Positions 25,663-37,228 of a DNA stretch of 64,000 bases are shown piece after piece; position 1 is the stretch's first letter; every line of letters begins with the position of its first letter. Both the position numbers and the translations under genes were made by a program. The DNA lies in the NCBI RefSeq assembly GCF_003351225.1, contig NZ_QQSY01000004.1:137051-201050 (forward strand). The letters are read 5' to 3'. The stretch is from Dyella solisilvae (GTDB lineage Bacteria > Pseudomonadota > Gammaproteobacteria > Xanthomonadales > Rhodanobacteraceae). Below the pieces are notes generated by a model. It saw only the letters and a program-made list of their open reading frames with translations, was not told the origin of the DNA and made no database searches.

Positions 25663-25986
25663 TCAGCCGTACATGCGCTCTTCGCGCGCGGCGCGCTGAT
25701 GCTTGTCGCAGATCTTCTCGCGATGCTTGCGCAACTGGGTGACCAGCTTGTCGAACAGGACATCGATGGAGACGTACATGTCGTTTTCCGTGGCCTCTGC
25801 GTGGAGGTTGGTGCCGGAAATCCCGAGCGTGCCTTCGGCGCGCTGCTGCAGCTTGTTGACGGAAAGGACGATATTGAGAGTGAGGATCCTGTCGTCGAGG
25901 CGGGTTAGGCGGTCGAGCCGGCTATTGACGTGGTCGCGAAGAGCCGGAGTGACTTCAATCTGCTGACCGCTGATCTGAACTTGCAT
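25663..25986 (-). CDS. hpf: Ribosome hibernation promoting factor (short type)
   Basis: 107 residues, the short HPF length. [20 protein letters not shown], then [18 protein letters not shown] and [20 protein letters not shown] are family hallmarks. It binds the 30S subunit and helps 70S dimerisation in stationary phase. ATG 25986 has AGGAGG 7 nt upstream, and extensions to 26112 lack support. It lies 281 bp after rpoN. Confidence 0.93.
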   Translation of the reverse strand: MQVQISGQQIEVTPALRDHVNSRLDRLTRLDDRILTLNIVLSVNKLQQRAEGTLGISGTNLHAEATENDMYVSIDVLFDKLVTQLRKHREKICDKHQRAAREERMYG

Positions 25987-26267
25987 GTTGCGCCTCCTCT
26001 GGTACTTGCCGCAGACGCGGCTGGGGTCGGTGCCTTGGCCGCTTATGGCGCGGTCACACACCTTAAAAAGCCCGGGATTTTTTTCCGATGGGATGTCCGG
26101 CCTCCTCACCAAGTCGGGTTAGTCACTATGCGCTTCCAGCGTTTGCTTCGCGTTATGAAGACCTTCACGCGTTGGACATGACAGGTTTCCCGTCGGATCG
26201 ACTTACCTTGATTATGGGGACGGCTTTTGCGCCGCCAAGTTCCCCGAGACCGTTTGCCGCAGCGTGA

Positions 26268-27728
26268 TCAACCGGCGCGCTGCCGCTCGCTGGAGCTGGG
26301 AATACGCATCGCCTCGCGATACTTGGCGACGGTGCGGCGGGCAACCTGAATGCCCTTGCGGTGCAGTTCCTCCGCGATGGCCTGGTCGGACAGCGGCTTG
26401 CGCGGGTCTTCGGCATCGACCAGCTTGCGCAGCATGGCCTGGATGGCGGTGGCCGAGGCGCTGCCACCGTCTTCGGTGGACACGCCGCTGGAGAAGAAGT
26501 GCTTGAGTTCGAACGTGCCCCGCGGCGTGTGGATGTACTTGCGGGTGGTTACGCGTGAAATGGTTGACTCGTGCATGCCCACTTCCTCGGCAACCTCGCG
26601 CAGCACCAGCGGGTGCATCGCCTCCGGGCCGTAGTCGAGGAAGGCGCTCTGCCGGCGCACGATGGCTTCGGCCACCTTGAGCAGGGTCTCGGCGCGCGAT
26701 TCAAGGCTCTTGATCAGCCAGCGCGCCTCCTGCAACTGGCCGCGCATCCAACTGGCGTCGGTGCCGCGCGCCTGCGCGATCAGGCCGCAGTAGTGCTGGT
26801 TGAGGCCCAGCCGCGGCTGGCAGTCCGGGTTGAGGCTGACGCGCCAGCGCCCGCTGTCCTTGCGCGCGTAGACGTCAGGCGCGACGTATTCCACCGGCGT
26901 GACGTCCAGCGCCGCGCCCGGGCGCGGGTCGAGGCTGCGGATGAGCACCGCAGCGGCCGCGGCATCGTCCTCGTTCGCGCGTAGCTTGCGTGCGAGGCGC
27001 GCGATGTCATTGCGCGCCAGCAGTTCCAGTTCGCTGTCGACGATGCGCAGCGCCAGCTCGCGCTGAGGCGTGTCGACATCGAATTGCTCCAGCTGGACGC
27101 GCAGGCAATCGCGCAGATCGAGGCTGGCTACGCCTGTCGGGTCGAAGCGCTGCAGCATGCGCCGCACATGCTCCATCTCGGCGGCGCTGGCCTTCACGTC
27201 ATGCGGCAGCGCGGCGATCAGTGATTCGATGTTTTCGGTGAGATAACCGTCGGGGTTGAGCGCGTCGATCAGCACCGTGGCGATGGTGCGCTCGCGCACG
27301 CTCAGGTGCGTGAGGTTGAGCTGCCACAGCAGATGTTCCTGCAGTGTCTCCGGCGCGGCGCTCTGGGGTTCGAAGCCTTCGTCGTCGGCGCCATTGCCAT
27401 TGCGCGACGAGGCACCGCCGCTGGAGAAATCGATCGGGTCCTCGCCGGCGCCGTCGCCATCGCTCCACTCCGGCGCTTCGCTGTCGTCGACGCTGTCGCT
27501 GCTGGTGGTGCTGGCGCTGCTGGTGGGAAGCTCGATCACCTCATGCTCATCACCGTCCGGCGACTCCGGGTTGTCCTCGGAGAACTCCAGCAGCGGATTG
27601 CTCTCGGCGATCTGCCTCAGCTCCGCCTCCAGTTCCAGCTGCGACAGCTGCAGGAGGCGGATTGCCTGCTGCAGCTGCGGAGTCAGCGTGAGCTGCTGAT
27701 TGAGTCGAAACTGCAGTCCGGGTTTCAT
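26268..27728 (-). CDS. rpoN: RNA polymerase sigma-54 factor
   Basis: 486 residues. Region I is Gln/Leu-rich (LNQQLTLTPQLQQAIRLLQL), region II acidic (an extended Asp/Ser stretch around 60-110), and region III ends in the RpoN box ARRTVAKYRE near residue 463 that reads the -24 element. HTH sequence HESTISRVTTRKYIHTPRGT is intact. Last gene before hpf in the minus-strand LPS/PTS block. Confidence 0.96.
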   Translation of the reverse strand: MKPGLQFRLNQQLTLTPQLQQAIRLLQLSQLELEAELRQIAESNPLLEFSEDNPESPDGDEHEVIELPTSSASTTSSDSVDDSEAPEWSDGDGAGEDPIDFSSGGASSRNGNGADDEGFEPQSAAPETLQEHLLWQLNLTHLSVRERTIATVLIDALNPDGYLTENIESLIAALPHDVKASAAEMEHVRRMLQRFDPTGVASLDLRDCLRVQLEQFDVDTPQRELALRIVDSELELLARNDIARLARKLRANEDDAAAAAVLIRSLDPRPGAALDVTPVEYVAPDVYARKDSGRWRVSLNPDCQPRLGLNQHYCGLIAQARGTDASWMRGQLQEARWLIKSLESRAETLLKVAEAIVRRQSAFLDYGPEAMHPLVLREVAEEVGMHESTISRVTTRKYIHTPRGTFELKHFFSSGVSTEDGGSASATAIQAMLRKLVDAEDPRKPLSDQAIAEELHRKGIQVARRTVAKYREAMRIPSSSERQRAG

Positions 27729-27812
27729 GCCAGCTGGGTCGTATGAACGCGTAAGGCATCGTAACCCCTTGTCAGGGGAGCGGCCATAGCGCCGTTCGCA
27801 GATTGGGGTATC

Positions 27813-27827
27813 CCGTAAGGCTTACGG
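27813..27827. promoter_or_regulatory. Palindrome upstream of rpoN
   Basis: CCGTAAG-G-CTTACGG, 15 bp, perfect arms, about 85 bp upstream of the rpoN start in the 195-bp gap to lptB. It could be an operator or coincidental; the same gap also holds GCCGCT-N5-AGCGGC at 27857-27873. Confidence 0.3.
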
Positions 27828-27923
27828 CGCGGCGCCATGACGCGAGGTTGTAAGGCCGCTGACACAGCGGCGCCGGCCGCCCCAGGGAAGGCCAGACGCC
27901 ATGCTTGCGTGGAACTGGCGAGC

Positions 27924-28643
<720 letters not shown>

Positions 28644-28646
28644 CGA

Positions 28647-29276
28647 TCACTTGCCCTCGGGCTTGCCGGCCGGCGGGGTCGCCGGAGGCGTGGCGGGCGT
28701 GGCGGGCGTGGCGGGCTTGGCGGCGGCTGCCGGCGCGCCCGGTTTGGGCTTGGGCAGGATCACGCCGTGCACCAGTCCTTCGCCGCCGGCTTCGCCGGTG
28801 ATCAGGCTGGTGTCGGTGTTGTAGGTGAGCTTGTCGCCGTGGAATTCACCGCGACCCTGCTGGCGCACCACGGCATTGGTGATCAGCACCGCGATGCCGT
28901 TGATGTTGTCGTAGTCCAGCGTCAGGGCGTCGCCCTGCATCAGGTTGTTGTTCTCGTCGAGCTGCTGGATATGGGCCGGGTTGCCGGTGACCACCACGCG
29001 GGCAATCTGCTGGTCGGCATCGAGGTAGATCTTGGCGAGGTCGCCGGTCAGCACCATGGTGCCCTGCACGACCTTCACATTGCCCTTGAGCGTGCTGATG
29101 GTGTTGGGTGCATTGAACGCCTCGGTGTACTTGGCGTCGTAAGTCATGGGCTGGTCGCGGTCCGACTTCTTCGCCAGCGCCAGGGACGGCAGCAGGGCGA
29201 TCAGGCCCAGTGCGAGGAGGCCGACAGAAAGCTTAGGACTTGTTTTTGCGCGGCGGGTAGGTGCCGTGGCTTTCAT
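28647..29276 (-). CDS. lptA: LPS transport periplasmic protein LptA
   Basis: 209 residues. A signal peptide (KTSPKLSVGLLALGLIALLPSLALA) precedes the beta-jellyroll (TLKGNVKVVQGTMVLTGDLA) that bridges the periplasm. A 34-residue Ala/Pro/Lys tail at the C-terminus is low-complexity and unusual. ATG 29276 is chosen by the signal peptide; GGAG lies 9 nt upstream inside lptC, whose end it overlaps by 44 bp. Confidence 0.92.
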   Translation of the reverse strand: MKATAPTRRAKTSPKLSVGLLALGLIALLPSLALAKKSDRDQPMTYDAKYTEAFNAPNTISTLKGNVKVVQGTMVLTGDLAKIYLDADQQIARVVVTGNPAHIQQLDENNNLMQGDALTLDYDNINGIAVLITNAVVRQQGRGEFHGDKLTYNTDTSLITGEAGGEGLVHGVILPKPKPGAPAAAAKPATPATPATPPATPPAGKPEGK

Positions 29277-29835
29277 CGAGCAGCTCCAGGTGATTGGTGT
29301 TGAGGTTGGCACGCATGCCCACCCCGCTAAGTTTACTGTCGCCCTGCACCATGTGGGCCGCGGCGGCCGTTTCCATCCGGTTCTCCTTCGGCCAGGCGGT
29401 CACGTCGGAGGTGTGCATCTCCGTCTCCGGGGTATCGCCGAAGGCGGCGCGATGCATGAACACCGGCCCTTGCAGCTTGAGCAGGGTGCCGCTCTTGTCG
29501 ACCCAGGCATACAGCGAGTTGCCCAGCCAGGGCGGCACGCCCTCCCGGTTGGAGGGCAGCTCGAAGTTGGGCGTGTTGATGTACAGCGACTCGTCGTTCT
29601 CGCGTCGCTCCAGGTGGGGGGCGACCATCTGGAAGCTGGGCTGGCCGTCTTCGTTGAAGGACCACAGCTTGAAGTTGGTCAGGGTATAGCCGGAGCGAGG
29701 CGGGCCAACGAATTCGCTGACCTTGGGGGCGGGCGCCAGCCACCAGTACAGCATCTGGGCTGCGCCGGTCGCCAGGCCAACCAGGACAATCGCCACCGGC
29801 AGGCCCCGGTCGCGGAAGTAGGTGCGCAAACTCAC
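29233..29835 (-). CDS. lptC: LPS export inner-membrane protein LptC
   Basis: 200 residues. A single N-terminal transmembrane helix (LPVAIVLVGLATGAAQMLYWW) anchors a periplasmic domain with the family segments GYTLTNFKLWSFNEDGQPSF and TPETEMHTSDVTAWPKENRM. GTG 29835 overlaps the kdsC stop (GTGA), a coupled start; the frame to 29937 belongs to kdsC territory. Overlaps lptA at the 3' end. Confidence 0.92.
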   Translation of the reverse strand: MSLRTYFRDRGLPVAIVLVGLATGAAQMLYWWLAPAPKVSEFVGPPRSGYTLTNFKLWSFNEDGQPSFQMVAPHLERRENDESLYINTPNFELPSNREGVPPWLGNSLYAWVDKSGTLLKLQGPVFMHRAAFGDTPETEMHTSDVTAWPKENRMETAAAAHMVQGDSKLSGVGMRANLNTNHLELLDESHGTYPPRKNKS

Positions 29836-30371
29836 TGCCAGCGCCCCCGTTCGGCTTCGGTCTTGCCCTGGGCGTGCAGGATCATGTCGGCGATCTCGCG
29901 GGCGGCGCCCAGGCCACCGGACAGCCGGGTACGCCAATGGGCCTTCTCGGCCACCCAGGGATGGGCGTTGGCCACCGCGACAGACAGGCCGGCCACCCGC
30001 ATCGGCGGGAGGTCCGGCAGGTCGTCGCCGACGAACGCCACCTGCTCGGGTGTCAGCGACAGCGCTTCCAGCAGTTGTTCGAGGCAGGCGCGCTTGTCGC
30101 CTTGGCCCTGGTAGACGTGGGCGATATCCAGCTCCTCGGCGCGCAGCGCCACCGGGTGGCTGATGCGGGCGGACATGATCGCCACCTGCACGCTGTTGGC
30201 CATCAGCAGCTTCAGGCCCAGGCCATCGTGCACGTGGAACACCTTGGTCTCATGGCCGTCCTCGGCGTACCACAGGCGGCCATCGGTCAGCGTGCCGTCC
30301 ACGTCGAACACGACGAGGCGGATCTTGGCGGCACGGGCGAGTACGTCAGCGGGGATGTCTGCCAGATACAT
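29832..30371 (-). CDS. kdsC: 3-deoxy-D-manno-octulosonate 8-phosphate phosphatase KdsC
   Basis: 179 residues, HAD-superfamily. FDVDGTLTD holds nucleophile D23 and acid D25, with the second motif IMSARISHPVALRAEEL and the acidic GDDLPDLPPM. It hydrolyses Kdo-8-P to Kdo for LPS core. Preceded by kdsD, 92 bp away. Confidence 0.95.
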   Translation of the reverse strand: MYLADIPADVLARAAKIRLVVFDVDGTLTDGRLWYAEDGHETKVFHVHDGLGLKLLMANSVQVAIMSARISHPVALRAEELDIAHVYQGQGDKRACLEQLLEALSLTPEQVAFVGDDLPDLPPMRVAGLSVAVANAHPWVAEKAHWRTRLSGGLGAAREIADMILHAQGKTEAERGRWQ

Positions 30372-30463
30372 GGGGACGGTCGGTAAGGGGGCGGGGGCAG
30401 TACGTCAAACGCCGGGCGGACCCGACGGTGGACGCACTCATGGTTAACAGCAGAACCTTTCGA

Positions 30464-31474
30464 TCAGACCACGCGCGCGCGGAGCAGGTCGTGAATGTTC
30501 AGGGCGCCCACCACGCGGTGCTCGTCGTCGACGACCAGCAAGGCGTGGATCTGGTGCTTCTCCATCAGCTGGGCGGCCTCGATGGCCAGCTTGTCGGCGC
30601 CGATGGTCTTGGGGCCACGGGTCATCAGTTCGGCCACGGTGGCGCCGCGCAGGTCCACGCCGTCGTCGTCCAGCGCGCGGCGCAGGTCACCGTCGGTGAA
30701 GACGCCGAGCAGGCGCCGGTTGGTGTCGATCACCGCGGTCATGCCCAGGTGCTTGCGGGTCATCTCCATCAGCGCCTGGGTCAGCGTGGCGTTCGGCGGC
30801 ACCGCCGGGATGCCTTCGCCGGTATGCATGATGTCGCTGATGTGCAGCAACAGGCGGCGCCCCAGGCTGCCGGCAGGGTGCGAACGGGCGAAGTCTTCCG
30901 AGGTGAAGCCACGGGCCTCGAGCAGGGCGATCGCCAGCGCATCACCGACGACCAGCGCCGCCGTGGTGCTGGCGGTGGGGGCTAGGCCCAGCGGACAGGC
31001 TTCGGCCGCAATGCTGGCGTCCAGGTGCACGTTGGCCTGGTCGGCCAGCGAGGAATACGCATTGCCGGTGATGGCGATCAGCGGAATGCCCTGGCGCTTG
31101 ATCACCGGCAGGATGAACAGCACTTCGTCGGTCTCGCCGGAGTTGGACAGGGCCAGCACCACGTCCTGCGGCAAGATCATGCCCAGGTCGCCGTGGCTGG
31201 CCTCGCCCGGATGCACGAAGAAGGCCGGGGTGCCGGTGGAGGCCAGGGTCGCGGCGATCTTGCGCGCCACATGGCCGGACTTGCCCATGCCGGTCACCAC
31301 CACGCGCCCGGCGCAGCCCATGATCAGGCGGCAAGCCTCGACGAACTCCGGGCCAACGCGAGGCTCCAGCGCACGGATGGCGGCCGCCTCGGTGGCGATC
31401 ACGGTGCGCGCGCTTTGCACGATGGCGTCGGCGTCAAGCGTGTGCTGACTGGCTGGGGCGACGTGGGCGTTCAT
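30464..31474 (-). CDS. kdsD: Arabinose-5-phosphate isomerase KdsD
   Basis: 336 residues. An N-terminal SIS domain (VVTGMGKSGHVARKIAATLA; LALSNSGETDEVLF) is followed by two CBS domains (MTRKHLGMTAVIDTNRRLLG; HQIHALLVVDDEHRVVGALN). It converts ribulose-5-P to arabinose-5-P for Kdo synthesis. First gene of the minus-strand cluster. Confidence 0.95.
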   Translation of the reverse strand: MNAHVAPASQHTLDADAIVQSARTVIATEAAAIRALEPRVGPEFVEACRLIMGCAGRVVVTGMGKSGHVARKIAATLASTGTPAFFVHPGEASHGDLGMILPQDVVLALSNSGETDEVLFILPVIKRQGIPLIAITGNAYSSLADQANVHLDASIAAEACPLGLAPTASTTAALVVGDALAIALLEARGFTSEDFARSHPAGSLGRRLLLHISDIMHTGEGIPAVPPNATLTQALMEMTRKHLGMTAVIDTNRRLLGVFTDGDLRRALDDDGVDLRGATVAELMTRGPKTIGADKLAIEAAQLMEKHQIHALLVVDDEHRVVGALNIHDLLRARVV

Positions 31475-31728
31475 GCGTCCTCGAAAGTTGGCGCCGGAAT
31501 TCCGTCATAACCCTGAAGGGTCATTGGGGTGATGGAAATGTCCGTTAAATCATTAAGTTGTGCAGAAAACCGACCGGGGAGCCAGGGTCTCCGCGAACCC
31601 GTGTCGTTTCTGCGACAGAGGTTTTCCATTAACATGGCATATTCGCATTTTAACGTCATAGTCGGTGCCATTGGGTCCGGTTGCATTCCGGATCGCTGCA
31701 CTGACCACTCCCTGTTACTGGAATAACC
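31475..31728. promoter_or_regulatory. Divergent promoter region kdsD / ibaG
   Basis: 254 bp, clearly AT-richer than the surroundings (for example TTCCATTAACATGGCATATT around 31623). It must hold promoters for the kdsD-lpt-rpoN block on the minus strand and for ibaG-murA on the plus strand. I cannot assign hexamers with confidence. Confidence 0.5.
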
Positions 31729-31968
31729 ATGGACTCTGCCACCATCCAGGCAATGATCGAACAGGGCCTGCCCGGTGCGCAGGCCTCCGTGAACGGTGAA
31801 GACGGCGTGCACTTCGAGGCTGAAGTGGTGGCCGAACAGTTCGCGGGCAAGCTGCCGCTGGCGCGGCATCGCCTGGTTTACGCCACGCTCGGGGATCTCA
31901 TGGGTGGTGCGATCCACGCGCTCGCCCTGAAAACCCTCACCCCGCAGGAGGCCGCGGCGCGCCGTTGA
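31729..31968 (+). CDS. ibaG: BolA-family protein IbaG
   Basis: 79 residues. The BolA fold is visible in QGLPGAQASVNGEDGVHFEA and LARHRLVYATLGDLMGGAIH with the conserved His. Located directly upstream of murA as in enteric bacteria, which distinguishes IbaG from BolA itself. Such proteins act with monothiol glutaredoxins in iron-sulphur trafficking. TGGAATAACC precedes the ATG. Confidence 0.9.
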   Translation: MDSATIQAMIEQGLPGAQASVNGEDGVHFEAEVVAEQFAGKLPLARHRLVYATLGDLMGGAIHALALKTLTPQEAAARR

Positions 31969-33273
<1,305 letters not shown>

Positions 33274-33275
33274 GG

Positions 33276-33415
33276 CAGGAGTGAGTCAAGAGGAGCGAGA
33301 AGTGAGAGTGGTTTGCCACCGCTTCTCGCTTCTGGCTACCCACGGTTCACTTGAAGCAGGGGCGAGAGTGGCTCTCTCTCACTCCTCACTTCCATTCACT
33401 CACTTCTCGCTCTTG
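33276..33415. repeat. GAGAAGTGAGAG stem-loop repeat, copy 1
   Basis: 14-bp perfect stem GAGCGAGAAGTGAG (33293-33306) / CTCACTTCTCGCTC (33399-33412) around an 88-nt inner region, which itself holds CTCTCTCTCACTCCTCACTT. It separates murA and the DUF3108 gene, converging. The DUF3108 stop and its last residues Ser-Glu-Lys are encoded within the right arm. Probable bidirectional terminator. Confidence 0.75.
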
Positions 33416-34119
33416 TAACTCACCAGCTGCAATTCCAGGTTGCCGCCGTCGCTCTGCGCCAGCTTCACCGGCACCGGGTATTTCTGCGGCGCGTACCAGG
33501 CGTTGAACGCGCTCTCGTTGTCACTACGCACCACGCGCTCGGTCTGGAAGCTGCCGGCCGGCACCTTCACCGCGTCCTTCCCGGTGACCTTGAATTCCTG
33601 GGTTTCCACGTTGCGCTTCACCGCGACCGGCAGGGCCACGGCCTGCTTGCCCGAGCGCAGCGCCAAGCCGATGGCGTAGGGGGCCGTGTTGCGGTCCACC
33701 AGGCCGGGGGTGCTGGCATAGGTCATCGGGCCCTTGCCCTCGTCCACGGTGACCTGGCCGGTGCCCCAGTTCACCTCGGTGTGGCGCTGCTTGGTCTTGA
33801 AGCCGGCGTCCATGCTGTAGTGGTAGCTGACGGTTTCCGGCGCGTCATTGTTCCAGCGGAACTTGGTGGTCTCCGCCGAATTGGCGCCCAGCGCGGCGGC
33901 GATGCCCGCGGTGCCCTTGGTCTGGTTGCTGTACACCCACTGGCCGTTGCCCGCGGACTTGAGCGTGATCACCGCTTCACCGATCACCTGTCCGCCCTGC
34001 GATACCTGGTAGGTCGCGGTAAACGGCGTCGGCGCGGGGGCGGCGGCGAAAGCGGCCGTCGTGGAAAGGACCAGCACAAGGCCGGCGGCGAGCGTACGGA
34101 GGGAGTTTGAAGCGGTCAT
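33400..34119 (-). CDS. DUF3108-domain exported protein
   Basis: 239 residues with a Sec signal peptide (LAAGLVLVLSTTAAFAA). The mature protein is beta-rich (FTATYQVSQGGQVIGEAVIT, NVETQEFKVTGKDAVKVPAG), matching DUF3108, a periplasmic or outer-membrane-associated fold of unknown role. Its C-terminus (YKSEK) and stop codon lie inside the right arm of a dispersed repeat, so the repeat may have defined the gene end. Confidence 0.88.
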   Translation of the reverse strand: MTASNSLRTLAAGLVLVLSTTAAFAAAPAPTPFTATYQVSQGGQVIGEAVITLKSAGNGQWVYSNQTKGTAGIAAALGANSAETTKFRWNNDAPETVSYHYSMDAGFKTKQRHTEVNWGTGQVTVDEGKGPMTYASTPGLVDRNTAPYAIGLALRSGKQAVALPVAVKRNVETQEFKVTGKDAVKVPAGSFQTERVVRSDNESAFNAWYAPQKYPVPVKLAQSDGGNLELQLVSYKSEK

Positions 34120-34174
34120 GGGGACCGCAGTCTACGTGTTCATCCTGAACGAGCCGTAGAGGCGCGTGCGGCGC

Positions 34175-34840
34175 TCAGTCAACCAAATGACCGTCGCGCA
34201 GTTGCAGCGGCTGCTGGCGCGGCAGGCCGTCGAGCGCGACCCCGTCCGGCGGCGACAGCGCCAGCCGCCCATCGGCGATCAGTTGCAGCACGGCCGGCAG
34301 CAACTGGTGCTCGTGGCCGAGCAGACGTTCGGCGAGCGAGTGCTCGTCGTCTCCTGGCTGAATGGCAAGACGGGCCTGCGCGATCACCGGGCCACCATCC
34401 AGTTCGGCGGTCACGTAGTGCACGCTGGCGCCATGCTCGGCGTCGCCCGCTTCCAGCGCGCGGCGGTGGGTGTGCAGGCCGCGATACTTGGGCAGCAGGG
34501 AAGGGTGGATGTTGATGATGCGACCCACCCAAGGCCTGAGCGCTTCACCATCGATGATGCGCATGAAGCCCGCCAGCACCAGCAACTGGGCGCCGCTGGC
34601 ATCGAGACGGTGGAGCAGTTCGAAGTCGAACTCGCGGCGGCTGGCGTAGGCCTTGGGGTCCAGCGTGAAGGTCGGGATGCCGGCGTCGCGAGCGAGCTGC
34701 AGCGCGCCGGCGCTGGCCTTGTCGCTGCCAACCAGCACGAAGTCGACCGGCAGCCGGCCAGCATCGCGTGCGGCGATCAGGGCCTGCAGGTTGCTGCCGC
34801 GCCCGGAGGCAAGCACGGCGACGCGAAGACGGCTGGACAT
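34175..34840 (-). CDS. purN: Phosphoribosylglycinamide formyltransferase PurN
   Basis: 221 residues. VLASGRGSNLQALIAARDAG (phosphate loop), NIHPSLLPKYRGLHTH with the catalytic Asn/His, and GASVHYVTAELDGGPVIAQA with the Asp give the folate-dependent GAR transformylase. ATG 34840 starts the conserved protein; the frame upstream to 34930 passes through a GTCATCCC repeat. It follows purM with 121 bp between. Confidence 0.95.
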   Translation of the reverse strand: MSSRLRVAVLASGRGSNLQALIAARDAGRLPVDFVLVGSDKASAGALQLARDAGIPTFTLDPKAYASRREFDFELLHRLDASGAQLLVLAGFMRIIDGEALRPWVGRIINIHPSLLPKYRGLHTHRRALEAGDAEHGASVHYVTAELDGGPVIAQARLAIQPGDDEHSLAERLLGHEHQLLPAVLQLIADGRLALSPPDGVALDGLPRQQPLQLRDGHLVD

Positions 34841-34854
34841 GTCGGTGGAAATCT

Positions 34855-34882
34855 CGTCATCCCGGCGCAGGCCGAGATCCAG
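34855..34882. repeat. GTCATCCC repeat between purM and purN
   Basis: CGTCATCCCGGCG and GAGATCCAG, a diverged copy of the family at 20949-20997. Lies in the 121-bp purM-purN spacer, just upstream of the purN start, so it may affect purN expression. Confidence 0.5.
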
Positions 34883-34961
34883 TGGCGAACCGTTGGAAGC
34901 GCCCGACGGCGCCACCGTCACCCCTTCCATCAGGGCCGGAGCGACGGCGGCAAGCGGGGTT

Positions 34962-35990
34962 TCAGCCGATGTGGACGCGCTCGTCGCCCTGCGCCGGCAC
35001 GATCTCGCCGATCACCGAGCTGGCCAGGCCGTGCTTGGCCAAGAGAGTCGAGGCGGCGCTGACGGCGTCACGCGGCAGGATCACGGTGAAGCCCACGCCG
35101 CAGTTGAAGGTGCGCCACATTTCCTCGCGCGCCACGTTGCCTTCGCGCATCAGCCACTCGAACACGGGCGGCAGCACGATGGCGGAGGCTTGCAACTGGA
35201 TGCCCAGGCCATCGGGCACCACGCGGATGATGTTTTCCTTGAGGCCGCCGCCGGTGATGTGGGCCATGCCGTGCACCGGCTGGCTCTTCATGAGCTCCAG
35301 CATCGGCTTCACGTAGATGGTGGTCGGCGCCATCAGCGCGTCGGCCAGCTTCACGCCGCCGACGTCGAGGTCCAGCGGGTTGCCGGCGCGCTCGAGGATC
35401 TTGCGGATCAGCGAGTAGCCATTGGAGTGCGGGCCGGAGGAGGCCACGCCCAGGATCACGTCGCCAGCCACGATGGCGTCGCCGCTGAGCAGCTGCGACT
35501 TTTCCACCGCGCCCACGGTGAAGCCACCCAGGTCGTATTCGCCCGGCGGATACATGTCCGGCATTTCAGCCGTCTCGCCGCCGATCAGCGCGCAACCGGC
35601 CAGCTCGCAGCCCTTGGCGATGCCGCCGACCACGGCCACGGTGGTGTCCACGTCCAGCTTGCCGGTGGCGAAGTAGTCGAGGAAGAACAGCGGCTCGGCG
35701 CCCTGCACCAGCACGTCGTTGACGCACATGCCGACGAGGTCGATGCCGATGGTGTCGTGGCGGCCCAGCTGCTGGGCCAGCTTGAGCTTGGTGCCCACGC
35801 CGTCGGTGCCCGAGACCAGCACCGGCTCCTTGTACTTGCCAGACAGGTCGAACAGGCCGCCGAAGCCGCCCAGGCCACCCATCACTTCGGGACGGGAAGT
35901 GCGCTTGACCAGCGGCTTGATGCGTTCGACCACGGCATTGCCTGCGTCGATATCGACGCCAGCGGCGCGGTAGGTGAGGGCGTCGGACAT
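34962..35990 (-). CDS. purM: Phosphoribosylformylglycinamidine cyclo-ligase PurM
   Basis: 342 residues. [33 protein letters not shown] (ATP site), [23 protein letters not shown] and [11 protein letters not shown] are the AIR synthetase hallmarks. Fifth step of purine synthesis. ATG 35990 begins the conserved [13 protein letters not shown]. Divergent from the DUF2066 gene. Confidence 0.96.
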   Translation of the reverse strand: MSDALTYRAAGVDIDAGNAVVERIKPLVKRTSRPEVMGGLGGFGGLFDLSGKYKEPVLVSGTDGVGTKLKLAQQLGRHDTIGIDLVGMCVNDVLVQGAEPLFFLDYFATGKLDVDTTVAVVGGIAKGCELAGCALIGGETAEMPDMYPPGEYDLGGFTVGAVEKSQLLSGDAIVAGDVILGVASSGPHSNGYSLIRKILERAGNPLDLDVGGVKLADALMAPTTIYVKPMLELMKSQPVHGMAHITGGGLKENIIRVVPDGLGIQLQASAIVLPPVFEWLMREGNVAREEMWRTFNCGVGFTVILPRDAVSAASTLLAKHGLASSVIGEIVPAQGDERVHIG

Positions 35991-36153
35991 GGGGGCAACC
36001 CGGCGTGGAGAAACGCCGGATTGTAGCAGCCCCGGCGCGCGCCTGCCTGAGCGCGCGCCGGGGCAGTCAGGCGCCGAAAGGCGGAGCGGTTCGATGGACG
36101 CTGGGGGCCGGATTGGGCAGACTTCCAGCGTTTCCCTCCGGATATCGCTCTCC

Positions 36154-37134
36154 ATGCGTCTGTCCCGCCTGCTGCTCGTCTGTTTCATGCTGGGGCTTGC
36201 CCCGCTGTTGTCCGTGCACGCGCAGGGACAGGTTTCGCCGTACACGGTGGTGGTGTCGGTGGCCGACACCAGCGACGCCGCCCGCGATAGCGCCTTCGCC
36301 GACGCCCTGGCTCAGGTGCTGGCGCGCACGGCAGGCGGCCAGGACCTGAGCAGCAAGCCGGGCTACGGCGACGCCCTCAAAGACGCCGCGGGCATCGTGC
36401 AGCAGTTCCAGTACCAGCGCGCCGCGACCGGGCTCAGCCTGCAGGTGACCTTCGACCAGGCCGCGGTGCAGCGCACCGTGGCCCAGCTGGGCGTGTCGGC
36501 GTCCGGCCCGCGCCCGCCGGTGCTGCTGCTGGTGCGCGACGAGGACGGCAGCGTGCTCACCCGCGACGCTTTGGCCACGCTGACCCAGGCAGTAACGGCG
36601 CGTGGCTTCAGCACCGTGCTGGCCGATCCGGGCAAGACCGGGGATACCCCGAACCTGACCAGCGCCGAGCCGGACCAGCTGGCCGCGTTGTCCCGCCAGT
36701 ACAAGACCGGCCTGATCCTGCTTGGCCAGATGCACGGCAACGCCGCCGACTGGGTGCTCGTGTCCGGTGGCCCGCAGCAGCGCTGGAGTTCCACGGGCGC
36801 CAATGCGGCGGCGGTGCTGACCGACGCCGGCAACGGTCTGGCCGACCGCCTTGGCAAACAGCTGAATGTGATCGGCTCGGCCACCGTGGACGGCAAGCTG
36901 TGGGTGTCGCAACTCAATTCGGCGACCGATTTCGCCAACCTGCTGGGCTTGCTGCGCGCCGACCCCAACGTGCGCCAGGTCACCGCCCTCAGTGCGCAGG
37001 GCGACGGCATGCTGTTCGCCGTCAAGGCAAGCCTGCCGATGGACGCGCTGGCCAACAGCCTCGCCGCCGGCGGCCGCCTGCTGCGGGGCGAGGCGCACAC
37101 CGAGGCGGACGCCAGCCTGCGCTGGGTTCACTGA
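36154..37134 (+). CDS. DUF2066-domain exported protein
   Basis: 326 residues. Signal peptide [20 protein letters not shown] is followed by a DUF2066 domain ([40 protein letters not shown]). Function unknown; the gene commonly lies between purM and hda in gammaproteobacteria, as here. The ATG at 36154 is chosen by the signal peptide; the frame is open further upstream to 35974. Confidence 0.87.
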   Translation: MRLSRLLLVCFMLGLAPLLSVHAQGQVSPYTVVVSVADTSDAARDSAFADALAQVLARTAGGQDLSSKPGYGDALKDAAGIVQQFQYQRAATGLSLQVTFDQAAVQRTVAQLGVSASGPRPPVLLLVRDEDGSVLTRDALATLTQAVTARGFSTVLADPGKTGDTPNLTSAEPDQLAALSRQYKTGLILLGQMHGNAADWVLVSGGPQQRWSSTGANAAAVLTDAGNGLADRLGKQLNVIGSATVDGKLWVSQLNSATDFANLLGLLRADPNVRQVTALSAQGDGMLFAVKASLPMDALANSLAAGGRLLRGEAHTEADASLRWVH

Positions 37135-37228
37135 GCCACGCACAAGCGAGTTCGTGACGGGGCTGCCGTGCTGGCAGAGGGCCCGTCGCATCGGTCACAC
37201 TGACCCATCCGCCCGATGAGCCACCTCG

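Noticed and set aside
26070-26100. AAAAAGCCCGGGATTTTT-type inverted segment as a terminator of rpoN
   Set aside because: Imperfect symmetry and about 170 bp past the rpoN stop; no firm support.
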